Assembly: GCA_030631525.1 (NCBI GenBank)
Contig: DAOVKY010000018.1
Location: 1 to 9,042, forward strand
Direction of reading: 5' to 3'
Source of the DNA: a bacterium
GTDB lineage: Bacteria > JAHJDO01
DNA length: 9,042 bases
A program made the position numbers and the translations under genes. The notes beneath the pieces are model-generated. The model had not been told where the DNA came from, searched no databases, and was given only the letters and a program-made list of their open reading frames with translations. Every line of letters begins with the position of its first letter. The first letter of the stretch is position 1. Positions 1 to 5,038 of this stretch are shown here, in pieces.

Positions 1-19
1 AATTCAGCAATAAAAGAGT

Positions 20-25
20 TATAAT
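20..25 (+). promoter_or_regulatory. -10 box of the thiamin operon promoter (upstream part outside window)
   Basis: A perfect TATAAT lies 7 nt before the first base of the riboswitch aptamer, so transcription would start at about position 31-33, directly at helix P1. A -35 box with 17-nt spacing would lie at or before the left edge of the window and cannot be read. The call rests on the perfect hexamer and its position relative to the aptamer. Confidence 0.6.
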
Positions 26-32
26 AAAAAAA

Positions 33-117
33 TCTGGGGGAGCTTAAAGCTGAGAGTTCCGAAGACATTCGGAAGACCCCTTGAACCTGTTGGGATAATA
101 CCCGCGTAGGGAACGGA
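33..117 (+). promoter_or_regulatory. TPP (thiamin pyrophosphate) riboswitch aptamer, THI element
   Basis: All hallmarks of the TPP aptamer are readable. P1 is TCTG (33-36) with CGGA (114-117). P2 is GGGG (37-40) with CCCC (77-80). P3 is AGCT-TAA-AGCT (41-51), followed by the conserved CTGAGA (50-55). The second half has TTGAACCTG (81-89), the P5 hairpin with GGATAATA (93-100), and the near-invariant CGCGTAGGGAA (103-113). An optional extra hairpin, TTCCGAA-GACA-TTCGGAA (57-74), sits between P3 and the 3' strand of P2; facultative stems there are known for the THI family. It precedes thiamin genes, as expected. By family knowledge, TPP binding stabilises P1/P4 and turns expression off. Confidence 0.97.
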
Positions 118-138
118 AAATAAATTAGAATTAGTTTT

Positions 139-168
139 AATCTGTTCCTGAACGGAGCAGATTTTTTT
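139..168 (+). terminator. Riboswitch-controlled intrinsic terminator
   Basis: AATCTGTTCC (139-148) pairs with GGAGCAGATT (154-163) through a 5-nt loop TGAAC, giving 10 pairs with one G-U, followed by a run of seven T (162-168). It lies between the TPP aptamer and thi4. A competing pairing of GGAACGGA (110-117) with TCTGTTCC (141-148), 8 pairs with one G-U, would break the terminator. Because 110-117 is locked in P4 and P1 when TPP is bound, the layout predicts transcription termination at high TPP. Confidence 0.93.
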
Positions 169-187
169 ATTTACTAAAAGATAACAT

Positions 188-193
188 GGAGGG
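188..193 (+). promoter_or_regulatory. Ribosome binding site that fixes the thi4 start at GTG 201
   Basis: GGAGGG lies 7 nt upstream of GTG 201. The upstream in-frame ATG at 186 has no Shine-Dalgarno sequence before it (only AAAAG) and would itself overlap this purine run. The GTG start also gives the N-terminus usual for prokaryotic Thi4 (a few residues, then IISKAI). Confidence 0.75.
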
Positions 194-200
194 CGAAAAA

Positions 201-980
201 GTGCTGGATGAAACAATAATCTCAAAAGCTATACTGGAAACATATAATAAGAAGCTTATAAGTTGCCTGAGTCTTGATGTTGCAATCGCAGGCGCAGGAC
301 CTGCAGGCATAGTAGCTTCCTATTATATGGCAAGAAAAGGATTGCATGTTGCAATATTCGAAAGAAAACTCTCACCTGGCGGAGGTATGTGGGGAGGAGG
401 CATGATGTTCAACCAGATTGTTGTGCAGGCAAATGCTCTAGGGGTGCTTGATGAGTTTGATATTTCGTATAAAGAATATCAAAAGAATTATTATGTGGCT
501 GATTCAGTTGAAGCAATGTCAAAGCTTCTGGCAAAGGCAACATCTACAGGTGTAAAAATATTCAACTGTATATCTGTAGAAGATACTGTGGTAATTAACA
601 ATACTGTAAAAGGATTTGTCATTAACTGGTCTTCAGTAGGGATTGCCAACCTGCATGTTGATCCTTTAACTGTGAAAAGCAAATACGCCATAGAGGCAAC
701 AGGGCATCCTCTTGAAGTATTGACTGTGCTTGAGAAAAAAGCCTGCGCCAAATTGAAAACAAAGACAGGTAAAATAATGGGAGAAATGCCCATGAATGCA
801 GACAAAGCAGAAAAGGACACAATAAAGAATACAAAGGAGATATATCCCGGATTGTTTGTGGTTGGTATGGCAGCAAATGCGGCATTTGGAGGGCCAAGAA
901 TGGGACCAATTTTTGGAGGCATGCTCCTTTCAGGTAAAAAAGCAGCGGAGATGATAATTAAGAAGGTGGGTAAGAAATAA
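201..980 (+). CDS. thi4: Thi4-family thiazole synthase (sulfide-dependent, His-type)
   Basis: Makes the thiazole moiety of thiamin from NAD and glycine in the cytosol. The protein is about 259 aa from GTG 201 (264 from ATG 186; numbering below uses the 264-aa form), the usual length for prokaryotic Thi4. Visible signatures are the dinucleotide-binding motif AGAGPAG (35-41), an acidic residue ending the second strand (FER, 58-60), PGGGMWGGGMMFN (64-76), NLHVDPLTV (155-163), ATGHP (171-175) and GGPRMGPIFGGMLLSG (235-250). At the position of the sacrificial Cys205 of yeast THI4 ('SCMDP') this protein has His157 ('LHVDP'). By family knowledge this marks the catalytic, Fe(II)- and sulfide-using enzymes of anaerobic archaea and bacteria, not the single-turnover suicide enzyme. 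It is first in the riboswitch-controlled operon, and its stop overlaps the next ATG by one base. Confidence 0.96.
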   Translation: MLDETIISKAILETYNKKLISCLSLDVAIAGAGPAGIVASYYMARKGLHVAIFERKLSPGGGMWGGGMMFNQIVVQANALGVLDEFDISYKEYQKNYYVADSVEAMSKLLAKATSTGVKIFNCISVEDTVVINNTVKGFVINWSSVGIANLHVDPLTVKSKYAIEATGHPLEVLTVLEKKACAKLKTKTGKIMGEMPMNADKAEKDTIKNTKEIYPGLFVVGMAANAAFGGPRMGPIFGGMLLSGKKAAEMIIKKVGKK

Positions 981-1288
981 TGAAAAAGGGGAATATACAA
1001 CCTTCTTCTTTCGTCGGTTTAATTAAAGAAATCTGCGGATTGATTACAGCGGCTCGGAATGCTGTAATTAGCAATATAAATATTGCTCAGGTTATTACTA
1101 ATTTTGAAATTGGGCGCAGAATTGTAGAGCACGAACAGCAGGGTAAGAATAGGGCGGAATATGGAAAAGCTCTCTTAAAAGACTTATCAAGCCGCCTTAC
1201 AAAAGAATTTGAAAAAGGTTTTTCCCGGTCTAATCTTCAAAATATGCGTAATTTTTATATGATTTATCGTAATCGACTGCCAGAGAAA

Positions 1289-1307
1289 TGCCAGATGGCA
1301 TCTGGCA
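1289..1307. repeat. 19-bp palindrome inside the YhcG reading frame
   Basis: TGCCAGATG (1289-1297) and CATCTGGCA (1299-1307) are perfect inverted arms around one central base. A further copy of TGCCAGA lies at 1278-1284. The segment encodes the Cys/Ser/Lys-rich stretch around residues 101-115, at the join between the N-terminal helical domain and the conserved SLSWSQY motif, a spot that appears poorly conserved in the family. This could be a small in-frame repeat insertion. Confidence 0.55.
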
Positions 1308-1814
1308 AATCCGCCAAATCACTCTTTAGTTTAAGCTGGTCGCAGTATGTTTTTCTTATCGGGGTAAAAGATGAAGACGCGCGAAGTTTTTATGAAATAG
1401 AAGCATCAGATAATAATTGGACATTGCCTGAACTCATCCGCCAGTTTAACTCTGGATTATATGAGCGGCTGGCGCTTAGCCGTGACAAGAAAGGGGTTAA
1501 AAAACTGGCAAAAGAAGGGCAAGTTATTTCCAAGCAGGAAGATTTATTGAAAGAACCCTATGTTTTGGAATTTCTTGGGCTTGATGAAAAGGCAAAATAC
1601 TCAGAATCAGATTTAGAGTCTGCCATTATTGATAAACTTGAACATTTTCTTTTGGAACTCGGCAAGGGATTTCTTTTTGAGGCGCGCCAAAAGCGATTTA
1701 CTTTTGATGAGGATCATTTTTTCGTGGATTTAGTTTTTTATAACCGCCTGCTCAGATGTTATGTTTTAATAGACCTTAAAATCGGCAAATTAACACATCA
1801 AGATTTAGGCCAGA

Positions 1815-2036
1815 TTGCAAATGTATGTAAATTATTTTGACAGGTATGTGAAGACAGAAAAAGAAAGTTCAACCATTGGCATTGTTCTTTGTCAAAAAAA
1901 TCGCGAAGCTTTAGTTAAAATTACGCTCCCAAAAAATGCCAACATCCATGCCAAAGAATACCGTCTATACCTGCCTTCAAAAGAAGAATTAAAGCGTAGG
2001 CTACTTGCATGGATAAAGGAGATAGATAAAAAATAG
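1815..2036 (+). pseudogene. Displaced C-terminal part of the YhcG-like nuclease
   Basis: This frame, openable from TTG 1815, encodes the last 70 or so residues of the DUF1016 nuclease: QMYVNYFDRYVK, IGIVLCQKNREALVKITLP, then YLPSKEELKRRLLAWIKE. It carries the Q-x-x-x-Y element that follows the catalytic D-x-K in this nuclease fold. There is no ribosome binding site of its own, so it is more likely a fragment of the upstream gene than an independent protein. Confidence 0.8.
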
Positions 2037-2045
2037 TAAATGTAG

Positions 2046-2066
2046 TGGCAGACCTTGTGTCTGCCA
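2046..2066. repeat. Short palindromic (REP-like) element between yhcG and thiC
   Basis: TGGCAGAC (2046-2053) and GTCTGCCA (2059-2066) form a perfect 8-bp stem with loop CTTGT. It is preceded by TGTAG. No T-run follows, so it is not an intrinsic terminator. The form 'TGTAG-GGCAGAC-loop-GTCTGCC' resembles dispersed intergenic palindromes seen in many bacterial genomes; its copy number here cannot be known from one window. Confidence 0.65.
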
Positions 2067-2087
2067 TGATACTGAGAGGAAAAATAA

Positions 2088-3335
2088 ATGACATTACTTG
2101 AGGCGGCAAAGAAGCATATCATTACAAAAGATATAAAAATAGTAGCTAAAAAAGAAGGAATAGACGCAAATAGGTTAGTTCAAAGAATTGCTGCAGGAGA
2201 AATAGTTATTCCTAGAAGCAAAAGACACAAATTCTCTCCAATAGGTATTGGGTCCGGTTTAACCATAAAAGTAAATGCAAATATAGGTACCTCGCCAAAG
2301 GATGCAGATATCAAAAAGGAGTTAAGGAAATTACATGTTGCGATTAAGTCTGGGGCTGATGCAATCATGGATTTAAGCATAGGAGGTGACCTGAATAAGA
2401 TTCGCAGGACAGTTATTAAAGAATCAAGTGTACCAGTAGGGACTGTTCCTGTTTATCAGGTAATGGTAGAAAAAAAGTATATTGCCAGGATAAGCAAGGA
2501 AGATATATTAAACACGATTCGAATACATGGTGAACAGGGGATTGATTTTGTAACTGTTCACTGCGGATTCACAAGAGACTGCATTCCTCTGTTGAAAAAC
2601 AGGGTAACAGGCGTTGTGTCCAGAGGAGGAACTTTCATAATGAGATGGATGCAGTATCATGGCATGGAAAATCCGTTATTTGAGTATTATGATGAAGTCT
2701 TGGACATAGCAAAAGAATACGATATGACACTGAGTCTTGGGGACGGGCTGAGACCCGGATGCATTGCAGACGCAACAGATAAAGCGCAGATAAAAGAACT
2801 TAAAAATCTCGGCATATTAGCTGAAAGAGCTAGAGAAAAAGGGGTTCAGGTAATGATAGAAGGGCCTGGACACGTTCCGCTGGATCAGATTGAGAAGAAT
2901 ATGAAACTTCAGAAGAAATACTGCAAGAATGCGCCGTTTTATGTTCTTGGTCCGCTTGTAACGGATATTGCGCCGGGATACGACCATATAACATGCGCAA
3001 TAGGAGGAACCCTTGCCGCATATTATGGAGCATCTTTTCTGTGCTATGTTACTCCCGCAGAACATTTGAGCCTGCCGACAGAAGCAGATGTGAAAGAAGG
3101 AGTGATTGCCGCAAAGATAGCTGCGCATGCAGCAGATGTAGCAAGAGGACATAAAAAAGCTTTGGACTGGGATAGAAAAATGTCTGTAAGCAGGAAGAAA
3201 CTGGATTGGGAAGGTATGATAGCTCTTTCAATAGATCCTGAAAAGGCAAGGAAGTATAGAAAATACAGCAGAATAGACAAAGATGAAGAATGCACAATGT
3301 GCGGAGAGTTTTGTGTAATGAAGGACTGGCAATGA
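2088..3335 (+). CDS. thiC: Phosphomethylpyrimidine synthase ThiC (short, radical-SAM type)
   Basis: Converts aminoimidazole ribotide (AIR) to HMP-phosphate, the pyrimidine half of thiamin, using SAM and a [4Fe-4S] cluster. At 415 aa it is the short form without the extra N-terminal domain of roughly 600-aa enzymes such as E. coli ThiC. Visible signatures are KVNANIGTS (61-69), IMDLSIGGDL (93-102), TVHCGFT (156-162), SLGDGLRPGCIADA (216-229), MIEGPGHVPL (256-265), LGPLVTDIAPGYDHIT (287-302), YVTPAEHLSLP (320-330) and KIAAHAADVARG (343-354); the last two carry the metal-binding His residues. The C-terminal cluster motif is C402-x2-C405-x3-C409, one residue shorter than the classic CX2CX4C. A GAGAGGA sequence precedes the ATG at 2088. 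The stop overlaps the thiL start (ATGA). Confidence 0.98.
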   Translation: MTLLEAAKKHIITKDIKIVAKKEGIDANRLVQRIAAGEIVIPRSKRHKFSPIGIGSGLTIKVNANIGTSPKDADIKKELRKLHVAIKSGADAIMDLSIGGDLNKIRRTVIKESSVPVGTVPVYQVMVEKKYIARISKEDILNTIRIHGEQGIDFVTVHCGFTRDCIPLLKNRVTGVVSRGGTFIMRWMQYHGMENPLFEYYDEVLDIAKEYDMTLSLGDGLRPGCIADATDKAQIKELKNLGILAERAREKGVQVMIEGPGHVPLDQIEKNMKLQKKYCKNAPFYVLGPLVTDIAPGYDHITCAIGGTLAAYYGASFLCYVTPAEHLSLPTEADVKEGVIAAKIAAHAADVARGHKKALDWDRKMSVSRKKLDWEGMIALSIDPEKARKYRKYSRIDKDEECTMCGEFCVMKDWQ

Positions 3336-4309
3336 CAAAGCTTAGCGGAGAGTTTGAGTTAATAAAACGTATCGCTGCCCGTCCCATAAGAAAGGAAGTA
3401 ATCTGCGGAATAGGAGATGATGCTGCTGTAATAAAATACGGAAACAAGTTTCTTTTATTAACAACAGACACTATTGTTGAACATGACCATTTTTCTTTTT
3501 CCTATTTTACTCCTGAGCAGGTTGGCATAAAAGCCATTGAAAGCAATTTGTCCGATATTGCCGCAATGGGAGGTGTGCCTCTATATGTATTGGTTTCTCT
3601 TGTATTAAAATCTGATTCAACAATGCATATGGTTGAGGGAATATACAAGGGCATGAGAAAGAGGTGCAAAAAGTACAATGTTGATATAATCGGAGGAGAT
3701 ACTACACATGGAGATGCGAATATTATCACTATAACTTTAATAGGTGAAACAGATAAAAAACATCTTTGTATGAGAAAAGATGCAAAGCCTAGCGACCTTA
3801 TATTTGTAACAGGACTTCTCGGCGCATCAACAGCAGGCTTGCATCTCTTTAGGAAGAAAATAGAGGGTTTTGAGAAAATAAAAAAACGCCATACTAATCC
3901 CCGCTCAAGGCTTGACGTTTCATGGAAGATTGCAGGCTATGCTAATGCAATGGAGGATATAAGCGACGGGCTTGCTTCCGAACTTAGAAATATCTCAGAG
4001 CAGAGCAAATGCGGAGCAATCATACATACAGATAAAGTTCCAATAGATAAGCAAACTCATACGGCTGCTCAAGCTTGCGGGGAAAACGCCTTGGATTTTG
4101 CTCTATATGGAGGAGAGGATTTTGAACTTGTTTATACTGTTTCAAAAGAAAGAAGCAAAGAAGCGTACGGATATTGCGTAGGGGAGATTACAAAAGACAG
4201 TGGTGTTTATCTCAAAGAAGACAATAGACTAACAAAACTTACTAAGTTTGGATATGATCATTTTGACATCCTCCTAAATCCCCCTTCAAAGGGGGACAGT
4301 TTCGTTTGA
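3332..4309 (+). CDS. thiL: Thiamin-monophosphate kinase ThiL
   Basis: Phosphorylates thiamin monophosphate to TPP with ATP, the last step of the pathway and the source of the riboswitch ligand. The start is ATG 3332, overlapping the thiC stop as ATGA with AAGGA 6 nt upstream; an upstream in-frame ATG at 3290 would add 14 residues not usual for the family. Motifs, in 325 aa: LSGEFELI (4-11), GIGDDAAVI (26-34), TTDTIVEHDHF (44-54), SNLSDIAAMGGVP (71-83), GGDTTHGD (121-128), MEDISDGL (207-214) and YGGEDFELVY (259-268). These are the Mg/ATP and substrate motifs of the PurM/ThiL fold. The natural C-terminus appears to end near GYDHF (307-311). Residues 312-325 are encoded by a palindromic element that also provides the stop codon. 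The tail is probably tolerated. Confidence 0.96.
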   Translation: MTKLSGEFELIKRIAARPIRKEVICGIGDDAAVIKYGNKFLLLTTDTIVEHDHFSFSYFTPEQVGIKAIESNLSDIAAMGGVPLYVLVSLVLKSDSTMHMVEGIYKGMRKRCKKYNVDIIGGDTTHGDANIITITLIGETDKKHLCMRKDAKPSDLIFVTGLLGASTAGLHLFRKKIEGFEKIKKRHTNPRSRLDVSWKIAGYANAMEDISDGLASELRNISEQSKCGAIIHTDKVPIDKQTHTAAQACGENALDFALYGGEDFELVYTVSKERSKEAYGYCVGEITKDSGVYLKEDNRLTKLTKFGYDHFDILLNPPSKGDSFV

Positions 4310-4328
4310 GGCGAAACTAGGGGGATGT
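4266..4328. repeat. 63-nt palindromic element folding as a three-way junction, overlapping the thiL 3' end
   Basis: The outer arms ACATCCTCCT (4266-4275) and AGGGGGATGT (4319-4328) pair over 10 bases with one T-G wobble. Inside are two perfect hairpins, CCCCCTT-CA-AAGGGGG (4280-4295) and AGTTTCG-TTTGAGG-CGAAACT (4298-4318). Every base except four unpaired junction bases, two linker bases and the loops is paired. The CCCCCTTCAAAGGGGG core resembles dispersed MITE or REP-like repeats found in many bacteria. It encodes the last residues and the stop of thiL. It lacks a T-run, so a terminator role is doubtful, although as RNA it could protect the operon's 3' end. Confidence 0.8.
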
Positions 4329-4342
4329 TCTCCAAAAATTTC

Positions 4343-4371
4343 TTGACAGCCATAAAAAACTAAGGCATAAT
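4343..4371 (+). promoter_or_regulatory. Sigma70-type promoter of the abiE module
   Basis: A perfect -35 TTGACA (4343-4348), a 17-nt spacer and the -10 CATAAT (4366-4371, 5 of 6 matches) give a strong housekeeping promoter, with a start at about 4378. It lies just after the repeat that ends the thiamin operon, so the toxin-antitoxin pair is transcribed separately from the TPP-controlled genes. Confidence 0.82.
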
Positions 4372-4412
4372 CATTTCAGTAAGTCCCTAAAAATAAGGAT
4401 TAAGTGAAATGA
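4371..4412. promoter_or_regulatory. Inverted-repeat operator candidate for AbiEi
   Basis: TCATTTCA (4371-4378) and TGAAATGA (4405-4412) are exact inverted arms of 8 bp. Further pairing inward (4380 with 4403, then 4382-4386 with 4397-4401, one G-T) makes a 42-bp imperfect dyad. One arm covers the end of the -10 box and the start site; the other covers the abiEi start codon. AAGGA (4395-4399) in between is the ribosome binding site. AbiEi-type antitoxins are known to repress their own promoter by binding inverted repeats, so this is the expected operator. Binding here is inferred. Confidence 0.6.
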
Positions 4413-5038
4413 ATTATTTTGCGCTAAGTTTCACATTGCGAAATAATAAAATGCATCTTTTTACGTTAGGGGATATTAAGAATCTATTTCCTGATGAAAG
4501 GGATAAGACAATTAAAAATAATCTTAGCAGATGGCTCTCCAAGGGATATTTTGTAAGACTGAGAAGAGATTTGTATGAGTTTATTGAACAGGGTTCAGAA
4601 GTAAAAATCCCTGATTTATATGTTGCCAATAGAATGTATGAGCCATCTTATGTTTCTTTAGAGACAGCGCTTTCTATTTATAGTATCATTCCGGATGTTA
4701 CAGCAGCTACTACTTCTGTAACCACTCAACCTACGCGTGCATTTAAAAATAAGTATGGTTCTTTTTTTTACAGGACATGCAGAAAACGCGCTTTTACAGG
4801 CTATAGACTGATGTTGTATGACGGTTTCAGGGTGCGTATTGCTGACAAAGAGAAGGCGTTGGTTGATTTCTTCTATTATCATTTACATTCAGGCTATTCC
4901 ATTGATTTTGATGAAGAAAGATTTAATGGAAAGATTTTAAAAAAAATAGACTGGGAAAAAGCTCTTCATTATGCAGAGCTTTTTAATAAAAAAACAACTG
5001 AGACATTAATGGAATGCGAGGAGTATGTAAAATGCTGA
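4409..5038 (+). CDS. abiEi: AbiEi-type antitoxin / transcriptional regulator
   Basis: The protein is 209 aa. An N-terminal winged helix-turn-helix (about 15-60) contains LGDIKNLFP, LSRWLSKGYFVRLRRDLYEF. The AbiEi C-terminal domain follows, with YVANRMYEPSYVSLETALSIY (71-91), IPDVTAATTSVTTQPTRAF (94-112), YGSFFYR (116-122) and IADKEKALVDFFYYH (144-158). By family knowledge the wHTH represses its own operon and the C-terminal domain counteracts AbiEii without forming a stable protein complex (type IV system). It follows its own promoter and dyad and overlaps abiEii by 7 nt, so the two are translationally coupled. The ATG at 4409 has AAGGA 9 nt upstream. The protein is full length, with no broken motif. 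Confidence 0.92.
   Translation: MNYFALSFTLRNNKMHLFTLGDIKNLFPDERDKTIKNNLSRWLSKGYFVRLRRDLYEFIEQGSEVKIPDLYVANRMYEPSYVSLETALSIYSIIPDVTAATTSVTTQPTRAFKNKYGSFFYRTCRKRAFTGYRLMLYDGFRVRIADKEKALVDFFYYHLHSGYSIDFDEERFNGKILKKIDWEKALHYAELFNKKTTETLMECEEYVKC

Larger units (their letters stand above)
980..2036 (+). pseudogene. yhcG: YhcG/DUF1016-family PD-(D/E)XK nuclease, split by a one-base frameshift
   Basis: Residues 1-278 match the DUF1016 family from end to end. The N-terminal helical domain includes GKNRAEYGKALLKDLS (55-70) and FSRSNLQNMRNFY (81-93), then SLSWSQYVFLI (117-127). The PD-(D/E)XK nuclease domain follows, with LELGKGF (225-231), VDLVFYNRLLRCYVLIDLK (249-267), acidic D250 and the D265-x-K267 pair. 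The frame then runs into GQIANVCKLF and stops at 1840. The family's expected continuation, QMQMYVNYFDRY up to YLPSKEELKRRLLAWIKE, sits one frame away and ends at 2036. Removing one T at 1815-1816 (CAGATTGCA to CAGATGCA) restores a single protein of about 351 aa, near normal length. It starts within TAATG, overlapping the thi4 stop. YhcG proteins are linked to DNA processing, restriction-like and defence roles; the exact function is not settled. A sequencing error is the main alternative to a true pseudogene. Confidence 0.9.

Noticed and set aside
186..200. ATG 186 as the thi4 start
   Set aside because: It has no Shine-Dalgarno sequence, and GGAGGG at 188-193 serves GTG 201 with ideal spacing. 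The five extra residues are not typical of the family. Not fully excluded.
491..1000. 169-codon open frame on the minus strand
   Set aside because: It lies wholly opposite thi4 and the start of yhcG, shows no recognisable motif, and the + strand genes are certain. It is a shadow frame.
1811..1840. Programmed ribosomal frameshift in yhcG
   Set aside because: There is no slippery heptamer, no stimulatory hairpin just downstream and no internal Shine-Dalgarno sequence at a useful distance. A one-base insertion or sequencing error is simpler.
2046..2066. Same repeat family as the palindrome at 1289-1307
   Set aside because: The arms look alike (TGGCAGAC and TGCCAGATG) but differ within the core (TCTGCCA versus TCTGGCA), so they are not copies of one element.
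3290..3331. Upstream ATG 3290 for thiL
   Set aside because: It would overlap thiC by 46 nt and add 14 residues before the normal ThiL N-terminus. ATG 3332 has AAGGA and the ATGA stop-start overlap.
3049..3471. 140-codon open frame on the minus strand across the thiC-thiL junction
   Set aside because: It is antisense to two well-conserved enzymes, has no ribosome site or family signature, and is Leu/Ser/Pro-rich as expected of a shadow.
4298..4345. Intrinsic terminator of the thiamin operon
   Set aside because: The hairpins at 4280-4318 are strong, but they are followed by AGGGGGATG and not a T-run. Only a broken TTTC follows much later.
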